Shown: positions 33,375 through 42,575, numbered from the stretch's first letter. The stretch: 51,873 bases of DNA from a bacterium (GCA_029977865.1 JAPOKA010000011.1:1-51873), one strand, 5' to 3'. Notes: generated from the sequence alone by a model not told the origin. Made by a program: numbers and translations.

Positions 33375-36300
33375 TCACCGCTTCGGTCGCAGCAGACCGT
33401 CGAGCAGTTGCCGCGCCCCTTCCCGGAGCCCCGCCTCGAGCAGCTTGCCGAAGTCGAAGTCGATGCGGACCTTGAGATCCGAGCCGTCGAGGGGACCGAA
33501 GACCGTCATCGGCACCGCCAGCGACTCGAGCAGGCCCGGCGACCGGTCCGCGAGTTCGCGAATCTCGCGCGAATAGGCTCCCAGCGAGGCTGCCGGGTAC
33601 TCCGCCGAAAACTCTCCGTACGCGGGCGTGCGGGCGAGATCGACGCTGCCCGAGAAGACCAGCGAGTTTCGCCAGCCGCTTCCCGCGGGCACGAATCGAA
33701 CCGCGAAGTTGCGGTAGTCGAGCCTACCGCCACGGATCGTCGCGACCAGCGGTTCCGCAAGCCCATCGAAGCCGGCGGCATTCGCGTCGCCGAACGCGAC
33801 CAGCACACCCTTGAGGATCCCATCGGGAACGAACCGGCCGCGACCGAAGTCGATCCGAAGATCGCCCGCGAGTCGATCGAGCCCGACTCCCGCTCTCGGA
33901 ATCGTGCAGCCGGAGAGTCGAAGGCGGATCGGCTCGTCCATCGAGACCAGTTGCCCGAGCATCGGGTTGAGTCCCTCGAGCGCCGGAACGAGATCTCGGC
34001 TGAACGAGATCGCTCCGGTGAAGGGCGATTCGTCCGGGATCCGCACCACCTCCGGCTCGATCTGCAGTTGCGGAAGTTCGAGCCGTCCTCGCGAGCCCCG
34101 CAACGAGAGGCTGAGCTCGCCCGACTCCGCGGCAAGCGAGGTTGCCCGCAGGGTCGCATCGAGCGACTCGCCGAGGGCCCGGCCGGCAAGGCCATCGTCT
34201 GCGACCAAGGCGCTGACGACCGCTGCGGGCATGCGGCGGATCCCACCCTCGCCATCGAGGGCCCAGTGCTCGGACTCGCCCGCGGTGAGCGAGCCGCGAA
34301 ACTCGAGCGCCATCGCCGCGGACGACTCCGCCGTCGCTGGTTCGAGCACGAACTCGATCCGCTCACCATCGTCGATCCACTCCAGTCTGGCCCGATGCGC
34401 CGCGAACTGCGTTCGCCCCGCCTCGAGATCGCCGCCGAGGACGGCTTCGATGGGACCGTTCTCGAACTCGACTCGTCCACCGGCAGACTCCGCCGATTGC
34501 CCGTAGGAAATCGCCAAGGGCACCGGCTGCATGGTGGTCAATACACCGGTCTCGCCATCGCCGAGCGCCATCCGGCTTGCAGCGAACGCCAGCGTCAATT
34601 GTGCCTCGAGCGAGGCGTCACGCTGACGCCGCAGCGTTCCCCGCAGGTCATTCAGGGCGACAAGGTCGCCGCTGTTGGCTCCACCAAGTCTCACGGCGTC
34701 GGACGCGAACGTGACTGCGAGCCCCGGAAACTCGATGGTCCCGAGCCGCAGCGAGTCGAGTGACGCCACAAGCGGCTCGCTGGCCACCGAAACCTGCGCC
34801 GGCTCGAGCAGCGTCCACCCGCCTCGCCAAGACTCGGGAAGCGCCTTGAAGGCCTGCGGAACGAGCGACACGTCGAGCGACAGCGGCCCCAGCGCGAACC
34901 GCTGCGCGTCGAGCGACAGCGGCGATTGCAGCGAGAGCCCCGCTCCCGAGGCCTTCAGCAGTCCTTCGAGCCGATCACCCTCGACCCTGGTGCCGAGTTC
35001 GAGCGAAAAGTTCCCCGGCTGCTGCGCCTCCCACGCCGGACGCACCGAATCCGGAATCCACGCCGCCAGCACCTCGGGGGGCACGCCAAGAAGCTCGAGG
35101 GTTCCGTGCGGGCGCAGATCTGCCGGAGCGATCCACGAATCGCCGGTCCAGAGCCCTTCCAACCGCTCTTCGAATCGGAGCGCTCCACCGGCAAGTTCCG
35201 CGCCGCCTCGCAATGAGAGTGCTTCACCGAGCGGTTCTGCGAACCACTCGACCCATGGATCGACGACCGGCGCGACGGTGGCTCCACCCTCGTCGACGAG
35301 CGCAAGCGCTGCATCGACCTGAAGTCTCCCCCGCGCCGCGATCGCGGAGGCGTCCGCACCGAGTTGCCAGCGGAAGTCCTCGAGTTCGATGGCGAGCGGA
35401 GTCGCTCCCTCGGCCGCGAGACCGGGAACGACCGCTTGGAGCATCGCAGCAGCATCGGCGATCCGGATCGTGGCTCCGGCGAGGCTCGCGTCGCGGGTGC
35501 CGTCGTACTGAAACGCTCTCACGCTGCCGGAGATCGTCAGCCGGTGATCTTCTGCGATGGATTGATCTCCCTCGCCGCCGAGCGATTGCAGCGAGAGTCG
35601 AGTGGATGGTGTCGCCTCCAGCGTCGCGCTGCCCCCATGCACCGCGCCGGTCTCGCGATCGAGTTGGGCCGAGGCGGTCACGAGCAATCGCTCCATCGCG
35701 ATCTCGGCGACGACCTCTGCGCTCCCGTCGCGTGCAGCCACGATCGACGCATCGATGGTGGCGCCGAGATCTCGAAGCACTGTCGCCTGCGAAGGCGGCA
35801 ACGCAGGGGCGACCAGGCCCGTCGGAACACCCGCAAGCCGAAGCACTCCGCCGATGCCACCGAGATCGCGCCGGACCGATCCATCGGCGGCCAGTGGCGC
35901 CGCCCAGGAGACATCCGCCTCGGCGATCGCGGACTCGCCGTCGAGTTCCGCCTCGACTCTCGCTCCCAGCGAGAGCCCCTTGCCCTGCTCGAGTCGTGCA
36001 CTCGCTTGAAACGTCGAGATCGCGACTTGCCGCGATTCCCAGGTGAACCCAGCCGCCGATCCGCTTGCCGCCACCACGCCGGCCGCCGAGGTCCAATCGA
36101 TCGGTGCCGAGTCCTGCGGCGTCAGCGAGAGGCTTCCTTCGACGACCAGGCGACCCGGAAGCGCCGGCCACTCCGCGACTCGGCCGATCTCGAGGTCGAC
36201 CAAGGCATCGCACGAACCGGTCTCGGCGAGCCCCAGTTCGATCCGCTTGGAACGCACGCCGACATCGATGCCGCGCTCGGCATCGAGCCACGTGAGCTCG

Positions 36301-36857
36301 ATCGAGCCGCTTGCGGTGATCGCGAGTCCTCGAGGCCACGGCGATGCGGATGCCGAGTCTTCGGTCGCGATCGGCGCCGGGCGTTCAATGGTCGAAGCGG
36401 ACTCGCTCGGGCTCACCACGGGCTCGGACGCGCCGGACCTCTTCCCGAAGATCCGATCGGCAAGGGCACTGCCCCCGGTTCCCTCAAGGCGACCGACGAT
36501 CGAGAACCCGATCGGGACCTCGCCGATGGCGCCGCCGAGGAGTGGACCGATCCAGTGCCACAACCCGCGAGTCGTCGAGACTGCCGCCAGCAAGTCGACC
36601 TCGGAGCCGTCCTTCACCTCGATGTTCGCCGAGAGCGGCGAGAACCAGCCGAGCGAGACCTCGGTTTCGACGCGAGCCGTCGGCGACAGTTCCCGCTTCG
36701 CCGCCGCAACGATCGCCGACGAGATCCAAGGTCGGGCAATGGTCGGAACGAGCGCGAGTGCGACGACCAGCGCCACCACCACAGCCAGGGCGGCGCGTAC
36801 TGCCCATCTCAGGCCCGAGCGGCGACGCAGGCCGGATGAACGAGGACTCGCTTCCAT
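33375..36857 (-). CDS. Large AsmA/TamB-like envelope protein
   Basis: An 1160-aa protein with one N-terminal membrane helix (about 20-42) and a very long, beta-prone periplasmic part rich in Ala, Ser, Leu, Glu and Arg. It starts with 'PWISSAIVAAAKRELSPTARVETEVSLGWFSPLSANIEVKDGSEVD', a pattern like the AsmA/YhdP-TamB group, and the last 180 residues ('GRFVPDGILKGVLVAFGDANAAGFDGLAEPLVA...') fit the AsmA_2-like C terminus. Such proteins form bridges for lipid transport between membranes. Its ATG directly abuts the nadA stop (zero spacing), so it is coupled to nadA. No enzyme motif is present. Confidence 0.75.
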   Translation of the reverse strand: MEASPRSSGLRRRSGLRWAVRAALAVVVALVVALALVPTIARPWISSAIVAAAKRELSPTARVETEVSLGWFSPLSANIEVKDGSEVDLLAAVSTTRGLWHWIGPLLGGAIGEVPIGFSIVGRLEGTGGSALADRIFGKRSGASEPVVSPSESASTIERPAPIATEDSASASPWPRGLAITASGSIELTWLDAERGIDVGVRSKRIELGLAETGSCDALVDLEIGRVAEWPALPGRLVVEGSLSLTPQDSAPIDWTSAAGVVAASGSAAGFTWESRQVAISTFQASARLEQGKGLSLGARVEAELDGESAIAEADVSWAAPLAADGSVRRDLGGIGGVLRLAGVPTGLVAPALPPSQATVLRDLGATIDASIVAARDGSAEVVAEIAMERLLVTASAQLDRETGAVHGGSATLEATPSTRLSLQSLGGEGDQSIAEDHRLTISGSVRAFQYDGTRDASLAGATIRIADAAAMLQAVVPGLAAEGATPLAIELEDFRWQLGADASAIAARGRLQVDAALALVDEGGATVAPVVDPWVEWFAEPLGEALSLRGGAELAGGALRFEERLEGLWTGDSWIAPADLRPHGTLELLGVPPEVLAAWIPDSVRPAWEAQQPGNFSLELGTRVEGDRLEGLLKASGAGLSLQSPLSLDAQRFALGPLSLDVSLVPQAFKALPESWRGGWTLLEPAQVSVASEPLVASLDSLRLGTIEFPGLAVTFASDAVRLGGANSGDLVALNDLRGTLRRQRDASLEAQLTLAFAASRMALGDGETGVLTTMQPVPLAISYGQSAESAGGRVEFENGPIEAVLGGDLEAGRTQFAAHRARLEWIDDGERIEFVLEPATAESSAAMALEFRGSLTAGESEHWALDGEGGIRRMPAAVVSALVADDGLAGRALGESLDATLRATSLAAESGELSLSLRGSRGRLELPQLQIEPEVVRIPDESPFTGAISFSRDLVPALEGLNPMLGQLVSMDEPIRLRLSGCTIPRAGVGLDRLAGDLRIDFGRGRFVPDGILKGVLVAFGDANAAGFDGLAEPLVATIRGGRLDYRNFAVRFVPAGSGWRNSLVFSGSVDLARTPAYGEFSAEYPAASLGAYSREIRELADRSPGLLESLAVPMTVFGPLDGSDLKVRIDFDFGKLLEAGLREGARQLLDGLLRPKR

Positions 36858-38063
36858 CTAGTCCACCGCTGCGGCAGCCTGAGGGTGCTCGACGAGTTCG
36901 AGCATTCGCTCGAGCGCGAGCCGCGCATCGGCCCTCGCCTCCCGATGCACGTCGACCCGATTCACCACCCGTCCGCCCGCCAGCTCGTCGAGCGTCCACA
37001 GCAGGTGCGGCGGGTCGATCCGATACATGGTGGTGCAGAGGCACTGGCAGTCGCTGAGGATCCTCACTTCGACCCCGCGGGCCTTGGCCGCCTTGGCGAG
37101 GCGGGAGACGAGATGCACTTCGGTGCCGACCGCCCAGCGCGACCCGGGTTCGGCTTCTTCGATTCGCTGGATGATGAACTCGGTCGAGCCGGCGAGGTCT
37201 GCGAGGTCGACCACCTCCTGGCTGCACTCCGGATGCACGAGAACGGAGGTGCCATCGTCACGCGCACGCGCCATCTCGACATGCTCGGGTCGAAAGAGCT
37301 TGTGCACGCTGCAGTGCCCAGCCCACAGCAGCACTCGCGCCGAGGCGATGGTGGCCTCGTCGAGACCGCCGAGGTGCTTGCGGGGGTTCCACAGCGCGGT
37401 CTCCGCTTCGCCACCGCGTTCGGCGGCATCGATCTCGGTCACCATTCCGAAGCGCTTGGCGGTGTTGCGGCCGAGGTGCTGATCGGGCAGGAAGAGGACC
37501 TGCACCGTCTCGTCGCGGCCGAGCGGGGTGGCCCCTCCCGCCAACGCCCACTCGAAGACCCGCGCCGCGTTCGAACTGGTGCAGCAGGCTCCGCCGCGAG
37601 CTCCCACGAACGCCTTGATGGCGGCACTGCTGTTCACATAGGTGATCGGCACCACCCGCACCGGGATTCCCGATGCCCGGTGCACCGCCTCGATGGCGCT
37701 CCAGGCCTCGACCACTTCGTCCCACTGCGCCATGTCCGCCATCGAGCAACCGGCGGAGAGGTCTGGCAGGATCACCGCGACCGAATCGTCAGTCAGAAGG
37801 TCGGCGGTCTCGGCCATGAAGTGGACGCCGCAGAAGACGATGAATCGAGTGCCGCGGCGGCGGGCCTCCTCGGCGGCAAGTCGACTCAGTCGCAGGCTGT
37901 CGCCGGTCAGGTCGGCGTGGCGGATCACCTCGTCCTGCTGGTAGTGGTGCCCCAGGATCAGCAGCGCATCGCCGAGTTCGCGACGACGGGACTCGATCGC
38001 CGCGGCGGCCGCGTCTGGCGTCAATCTCAGATATCGATCGGGAAGGGCTGGCTGCCAGAGCAT
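36858..38063 (-). CDS. nadA: Quinolinate synthase A
   Basis: A 401-aa [4Fe-4S] enzyme that condenses iminoaspartate and dihydroxyacetone phosphate to quinolinate. Key landmarks are 'GHHYQQDEV' at 38-46, 'DLSAGCSMADM' (Cys 106), 'HCSVHKLF' (Cys 251) and a Cys-rich segment at 339-343 (DCQCLCTT), which together supply the three cluster ligands. 'HPECSQEVV' at 277-285 lies near the active site. It precedes the AsmA-like gene with no spacing. nadB is not in the window, so iminoaspartate may come from another enzyme or another locus. Confidence 0.95.
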   Translation of the reverse strand: MLWQPALPDRYLRLTPDAAAAAIESRRRELGDALLILGHHYQQDEVIRHADLTGDSLRLSRLAAEEARRRGTRFIVFCGVHFMAETADLLTDDSVAVILPDLSAGCSMADMAQWDEVVEAWSAIEAVHRASGIPVRVVPITYVNSSAAIKAFVGARGGACCTSSNAARVFEWALAGGATPLGRDETVQVLFLPDQHLGRNTAKRFGMVTEIDAAERGGEAETALWNPRKHLGGLDEATIASARVLLWAGHCSVHKLFRPEHVEMARARDDGTSVLVHPECSQEVVDLADLAGSTEFIIQRIEEAEPGSRWAVGTEVHLVSRLAKAAKARGVEVRILSDCQCLCTTMYRIDPPHLLWTLDELAGGRVVNRVDVHREARADARLALERMLELVEHPQAAAAVD

Positions 38064-38136
38064 GGGGTCACTCGTCGAACGAGGCGAGTCGAGAGTCTAG
38101 GGAGGTCGAACGCGGGAGCCGCCGGACCTCCCAGGT

Positions 38137-38174
38137 TCGCAAGGTCGATCGACATCGGAAGTCCGACCTTGCGA
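38137..38174. promoter_or_regulatory. Inverted repeat between nadA and the GYF gene, possible operator
   Basis: TCGCAAGGTCG and CGACCTTGCGA form a perfect 11-bp inverted repeat with a 16-bp spacer. It lies 74 bp upstream of nadA and 17 bp before the -10 box of the GYF gene. It could be a regulator site for either gene. No NAD-repressor gene is visible in the window, so the regulator is unknown. Confidence 0.35.
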
Positions 38175-38190
38175 GCCGACGAACCTCGGG

Positions 38191-38196
38191 TAGTCT
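38191..38196 (+). promoter_or_regulatory. Putative -10 box (TAGTCT) of the GYF-domain gene, leaderless arrangement
   Basis: TAGTCT is followed by seven bases and the GTG start at 38204. The arrangement supports this otherwise weak GTG as the true start, since there is no properly spaced Shine-Dalgarno. Confidence 0.42.
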
Positions 38197-38203
38197 CATC
38201 GGA

Positions 38204-39415
38204 GTGGCATACTTTGTGATTGGCCTCGATGGTCGAGTTCGGGGGCCGTACCGGGCACGGGAGGTCCGGGCGATGGCGTGGAACGGCGAGATCCGCCCGG
38301 ACGAGTGGATCCGCCTCAACGACAACCCAAAGCTCCATCTCGCGTCCACGGTGCGAGATCTGCGATTCCCGGCTGAGGTACTGCGGGCCGCGGCGACCGC
38401 ACCGCAGCAGAACCCGCCGGCTGAGCGGTCGGTCGAAACGGAATCAGTCACGACCTCTCGACGAGACTCCCAACATTCGCCGGCGGACGATCTCGAGCCA
38501 ACCGTCGCCGACGAACCAGCGAAGGACCACCTCGACGAGGCACCGACGAGCCGGCCTCCCGCGGCGCTCTCCGCGATGGCTGAGACGCCGGGACCTGCCA
38601 GATCGCCTCGACGACGAATCGACGAGACACCGCTTGCGGAGACGAATTCGCCCGCCGCCGATCAACTCGTGACTCCTTCGAGGAACCGTCGCGGGCTCGA
38701 GCCGCGGTCGAAGGTCTCACGGAAGTCCGACTCCGACAGTCGAAGTCAAGAGAAACCGAGTTCGGGTAGCGGCCAGTCCGGAGTTTCCGACCCGACCGTG
38801 AGACAGAGGCCGGTTGTCCCTCCTCCGCCGCCACCCGCAGCCGCGGCGCCGCGATCACAACCGACGCCTCCTCCGCCGCCATCCGCAGCCGCGGCGCTGC
38901 CATCACGACCGACGCCTCCACCGCCGCCACCCGCGGTCGCAGCGCCAACATCACGACTGGCGCCTCCGCCGCTGCCACCCGCGGCCGCAGCACCAACATC
39001 ACGACCGGCGCCTCCGCCGCCGCCACCCCCGGTCGCAGCGCCAACATCACGACCGGCGCCGCCGCCGCCACCCGCAGCCGCAGCGCCGCCATCACCACCG
39101 ACGCCTCCGCCGCCGCCACCGCGGGCGGCTACCTCGACGCCAACGCAAGCCTCGATGTCGACGTCGGTACCGCCCCCGCCAGTGCTGCCAAGTTCGAATG
39201 CAGCCTCCGACTCGTCTTCTGCCCAGCAGCAGGCGCCGCATCGAAGTGTGGGAGCATCGTCGGACTCCTCCGACCGCGATCTCGTCAAGCAGCCGGAACT
39301 TGAAGTGGTGCAACGCCCCAACTCGAACCCTTCCGATGCCGCTGCCTCACGCTCGAAGGGCAGTCGCGCAATCGACCCGCTCCCGCCGCTTCCAAGTTTC
39401 GAAGACCTTCACTAG
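38204..39415 (+). CDS. GYF_2-domain protein with proline-rich repeat tail
   Basis: A 403-aa protein. Residues 1-55 are a GYF_2-like domain: 'YFVIGLDGRVRGPYRAREVRAMAWNGEIRPDEWIRLN' has the typical GPY and W/W pattern; such domains bind proline-rich or other short peptides. The middle (60-200) is Ser/Arg/Pro-rich and disordered. Residues 206-309 are seven near-identical 16-residue units of Pro6 + AAAAPTSRPA type encoded by a tandem DNA repeat. The C terminus is Ser/Pro-rich. The GTG start is supported by its -10 box. The protein may fold onto its own repeats or onto a partner; the function is unknown. Confidence 0.78.
   Translation: MAYFVIGLDGRVRGPYRAREVRAMAWNGEIRPDEWIRLNDNPKLHLASTVRDLRFPAEVLRAAATAPQQNPPAERSVETESVTTSRRDSQHSPADDLEPTVADEPAKDHLDEAPTSRPPAALSAMAETPGPARSPRRRIDETPLAETNSPAADQLVTPSRNRRGLEPRSKVSRKSDSDSRSQEKPSSGSGQSGVSDPTVRQRPVVPPPPPPAAAAPRSQPTPPPPPSAAAALPSRPTPPPPPPAVAAPTSRLAPPPLPPAAAAPTSRPAPPPPPPPVAAPTSRPAPPPPPAAAAPPSPPTPPPPPPRAATSTPTQASMSTSVPPPPVLPSSNAASDSSSAQQQAPHRSVGASSDSSDRDLVKQPELEVVQRPNSNPSDAAASRSKGSRAIDPLPPLPSFEDLH
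38819..39130 (+). repeat. Tandem 48-bp coding repeat, about 6.5 units
   Basis: Units start at 38819, 38867, 38915, 38963, 39011, 39059 (45 bp, one codon shorter) and 39104 (partial). Each encodes a Pro-run followed by an Ala-rich 'AAAAPTSRPA'-type segment. Third-codon changes between units are common, so the array is not a fresh amplification. It is coding and in frame throughout; it is not a CRISPR. Confidence 0.9.
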
Positions 39416-39468
39416 CTCGTCTCTCACGCCGACTTGATGAGCCGGACGTTGAACACGCGAAGGTCTCC

Positions 39469-40461
39469 ATGGTCTTCAGTTCCAAGGGTCATCCGATGAT
39501 CGCTCGTGTCGCCGGAGGTCTGGTGCTCGCATCGATACTCGTTGCCGGCGCGGCAGCCGCAGAGGTGGGCGGACACGCCGTGCAGCGGTTCGCCATCCTC
39601 GGCGCCAGCGCCAGCGCGGGATTCTCCGTGGTCGTGAATGGGCCCGGCGGTGACGGACCGGGCATCGCAAGTGCACGGCTCGGCACAGTGCTCCGAGCCA
39701 TCGTGGATCCGCCGCCGTGCGTCGTGGCCGATTGGTCGACTGCGTCCTTCTTCAGCGATCCCTGCACCACCGGACCTCACGCGGTCGAGCGCTGCATTCG
39801 AGGCGAGCCTGATGCGGTGATCGCCGTCGACTTCCTCTTCTGGTTCGCCTACGGCGCGTTCACCGCCGACGGTCGCAGAATCTCGCAAGAAGCCGATCGC
39901 GACGCCCTCTTCGAACTCGGCCTGTCTCTGCTCGATCAGGTGGAGGCACCGCTCTTGGTCGGCGACCTGCCCGACATGCGCGGGGCCAACCCGCGCGTGC
40001 TCAACCGCTGGAGCGTGCCCGAACCCGAGACCCTCGAACGACTGAACCGGCGGCTTCGGAAGTGGGCGGCAGACCGCCCCAAGGTTCGCATCTTCCCGCT
40101 CGCCGAGCGGACCCGCGAGGCGATGACCGCCACCTTTGGCGGTGACCCGGCTCCCACAGATCCTCCGGAAGCTGGCCAAGTGCCCGAATCGACCAACCCT
40201 CCCGAAAGTGCCGTCGACTCGGCAGGTCCGAAGCGACCGCCGCTCGTCCAGCGGGATCGCCTCCATCCGACCTTCGAAGGACTGTTCGATCTCACCGCAG
40301 CGGTAGCCGTGGCGATGGCCGATCTGCCCGGCTTCGATCGCATCGCGGCAGAGATCGACTCGCTTGGTCACAACGCGATGCTCGAGCAAGTCCGGGCTCG
40401 GCTGCTTGAACTCGACCGCCCCCCGCCCGCCGGCTCGCCGAATTCCAAGTCGTCGCCCTAG
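39469..40461 (+). CDS. Secreted SGNH/GDSL-hydrolase-like protein
   Basis: A 330-aa exported protein. With the ATG at 39469 an 'AAGG' sits at suitable distance; the ATG at 39496 is the alternative and gives a cleaner signal peptide (MIARVAGGLVLASILVAGAAAA). 'FAILGASASAGF' resembles SGNH block I with Ser in the GAS position, and 'RDRLHPTFEG' gives the DxxH of block V. The Gly and Asn blocks II and III are not clear, so activity on esters or glycan acetates is only likely. The stop shares a palindromic CTAG with the convergent downstream gene. Confidence 0.7.
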   Translation: MVFSSKGHPMIARVAGGLVLASILVAGAAAAEVGGHAVQRFAILGASASAGFSVVVNGPGGDGPGIASARLGTVLRAIVDPPPCVVADWSTASFFSDPCTTGPHAVERCIRGEPDAVIAVDFLFWFAYGAFTADGRRISQEADRDALFELGLSLLDQVEAPLLVGDLPDMRGANPRVLNRWSVPEPETLERLNRRLRKWAADRPKVRIFPLAERTREAMTATFGGDPAPTDPPEAGQVPESTNPPESAVDSAGPKRPPLVQRDRLHPTFEGLFDLTAAVAVAMADLPGFDRIAAEIDSLGHNAMLEQVRARLLELDRPPPAGSPNSKSSP

Positions 40462-42563
40462 CGATTGGGCGTTGAGGCATCGACCCCGCCATCACGACCG
40501 GTGTCTCCCAGCGAATCGAGCAGCCGCCGCAACTCGCGTTGATCGGTCGAGTTCTTGGCGGCATCAATCTCTCGCTGCACCAGTCGCCGTGCGATGCCCG
40601 GGCCGAGGGCACTGCGGATCGCCGGCAGGATCCGCTCGAGATCGAGCCAGGTGCGGGGACCGCGCAGATTCGCCTGCAGCAGTCGAATGATGTCAGGATC
40701 GGAGATGGCACCGATCCTCGGACCGCAGAGCTGCCAGAGCATCGTGACGGCCTCCGGATCGGGATCGTTGAGCGTTCGCCAGGTCTCTAGAAACGCCCTG
40801 AACTGATCGGCTTCGAAGAGCGCACGCAGGGCCTCCATCGCGGCCCCCTTCGCGGCGGGACGGTCGCGGACGCTCGCCCAGAATCGGCTCGCCAGCTCAA
40901 CCTCGCCGAGCAGACGCAGGTCGAGCATGGCGCGGGTGATCGCGGCGCTGTCGGCGTCGGGGCTCGCTGCGGCCCGCATCGACTCCTTGGCGGCTTCGCG
41001 GAGATCCTCGCCATCCACGAGTTCATGGCCCGGGGGCGGAATCCGGGGCAATCGATGCTGCGCCGGCGGCGCCGCAAGCATCAGGGGGTCGCCGTAGGTC
41101 ATCACTCGCCACGAGGGAGAGAAGGGACCCTCGTATTGCCGCGACGCGGCGAGAAATGGAATGAGATTCGCCAGTCGCTCCAGCACGAATCGCGGCGGGA
41201 TGAACGAAGCCAGATACGGCTCGCTCACCGCACCGACGTAGGCGTAGACACCCGCGTCGAGCCAGGCAGCGCCGATGGTGCGGGCATCGCCCGGCCGCGC
41301 CATCGAGAAGCTGTGAATCATGTGCAGCGCAAGCGGTCGACGGAGCCGGGGCACATCGGCGGTCTGCGCCGACTGGCCCGAGGCGAGGCTCATGCGATTG
41401 GGCTCACCCGAACTGTTGAGGAAGAGCACATCCGGCGGCGTCTCCCCTTCCTGCACCTTCAGCCATCCGCGGATTTCCGCCGCGGTGCCGGCGAAGGTCT
41501 CCGCCTCGAAGCCGATCGACTCGACCCCTGCCTCAAGATCACCCACTCCGTACACCGCCCAGTCGCCATCGGATTGATAGGTGTTGAAGAGGCAGATCCG
41601 ATCGCGGGGAAGGAAGAGCGAAGCCATCGCCGCGTAGAGGCATCGATTCCGGGGCCCGAAGATCTGGCCGACCACTGCGAAGCGCTCGCCGTTCTCGAGT
41701 CGCCCGACGAGGTCGGTGATCGCGAGATCCTCGGTGGGCTTGAGTCCCGGCACCGCGATACGAACACGCTGCGGCTCCGGAAGGTCGAGGTTGGCCTTGG
41801 CCGGCAGGTCGAGGCAGAGCGTGATCGCTTCGATCGGATCCTTGGTCCCTGCCCAGGGGATGCCGATCGCGCCGAGTTCGCGCTGCACATCGGACCGAAG
41901 CCGCCGCACCGTCGAGGCATCGGCGACATCGGCGATTCCTCCGAAGTCGCCTTCGAGCGTCGCAAGAATCTGCCCGCGGCCGGCCGCCAGTGCGACCGCG
42001 GCCGGCCAGGCCGGATCCGAGAAGTCGGTGAAGACGACTCCAGCAGGCACGAACGCTGCTGCCGTGAAGACCTCCGCAAGCGTCTGCCGCGCCGGATCGC
42101 CGCCGAATGCTCGAATCACCGCCTCCGAAGCCCGAGCCTCGAGCATCGCCGGATCGCTTCCGGCTGCAGCCACCGCGGCGCGACGGAAGACTCGTCGCGG
42201 CGCAAACCGCTTGATGAAGAGGGGCGCGTAGCGATCGTCCTCGAAGAGCACCGGCCAACGGCCGCTCGGACTCCACCGGGCGATCTCCGCAAGGAAGGTC
42301 GCTTCGTCGGGGACCAGAACCACCGTCTCCACCACCGGCAGCCGCTGCTCGAGCGCCATCGTCCGGAGGCCGAGGACCATCGGCCACGGAAGGTCTTCGA
42401 CTGCGACCTGCTGCCGCACCACCTGCGGGTTCGACTCGGGCTTCGGCGCGGCGTCCTGGTGCGGGGTTCCCGCCAGCACCGACCCGCAGACCGTCGCGGC
42501 AAGCAGGCTGGCCCCGTGAATGCGGTGCGTGGCCGATCGAGTGAGCGACGAGATTCGAAGCAT
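40458..42563 (-). CDS. Secreted gingipain/C25-like protein lacking catalytic residues
   Basis: A 701-aa exported protein. A signal peptide ('LLAATVCGSVLAGTPH', about 19-34) is followed by a first domain with 'VVLVPDEATFLAEIARWSPSGRWPVLFEDD'. The 340-560 region resembles the caspase-fold part of C25/gingipain-type proteins: 'PDVLFLNSSGEPNRM', 'LALHMIHSFSM', then 'WLDAGVYAYVGAVSEPYLASFIPP' and 'RVMTYGDPLML'. Where active members have the catalytic His (HG) and Cys (C-S), I read Ser and His, so this looks inactive. The last 130 residues are a helical domain. The TATCAT box lies 6 nt before the ATG. Confidence 0.7.
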   Translation of the reverse strand: MLRISSLTRSATHRIHGASLLAATVCGSVLAGTPHQDAAPKPESNPQVVRQQVAVEDLPWPMVLGLRTMALEQRLPVVETVVLVPDEATFLAEIARWSPSGRWPVLFEDDRYAPLFIKRFAPRRVFRRAAVAAAGSDPAMLEARASEAVIRAFGGDPARQTLAEVFTAAAFVPAGVVFTDFSDPAWPAAVALAAGRGQILATLEGDFGGIADVADASTVRRLRSDVQRELGAIGIPWAGTKDPIEAITLCLDLPAKANLDLPEPQRVRIAVPGLKPTEDLAITDLVGRLENGERFAVVGQIFGPRNRCLYAAMASLFLPRDRICLFNTYQSDGDWAVYGVGDLEAGVESIGFEAETFAGTAAEIRGWLKVQEGETPPDVLFLNSSGEPNRMSLASGQSAQTADVPRLRRPLALHMIHSFSMARPGDARTIGAAWLDAGVYAYVGAVSEPYLASFIPPRFVLERLANLIPFLAASRQYEGPFSPSWRVMTYGDPLMLAAPPAQHRLPRIPPPGHELVDGEDLREAAKESMRAAASPDADSAAITRAMLDLRLLGEVELASRFWASVRDRPAAKGAAMEALRALFEADQFRAFLETWRTLNDPDPEAVTMLWQLCGPRIGAISDPDIIRLLQANLRGPRTWLDLERILPAIRSALGPGIARRLVQREIDAAKNSTDQRELRRLLDSLGDTGRDGGVDASTPNR

Positions 42564-42569
42564 GGGACG

Positions 42570-42575
42570 ATGATA
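42570..42575 (-). promoter_or_regulatory. Putative -10 box (TATCAT) of the C25-like gene, leaderless arrangement
   Basis: TATCAT on the minus strand, six bases (CGTCCC), then the ATG at 42563. The site also overlaps a possible ATG of the divergent methyltransferase gene. It is the closest of all the boxes to the TATAAT consensus together with that of parA. Confidence 0.45.

Noticed and set aside
31221-34763. A 1180-codon open frame on the plus strand across trkH, trkA and the AsmA-like gene
   Set aside because: Three well-recognised minus-strand genes lie opposite; no domain or signal is visible in the plus frame.
38819-39130. CRISPR array
   Set aside because: Units are directly adjacent without spacers, in frame inside a gene, and vary at third codon positions.
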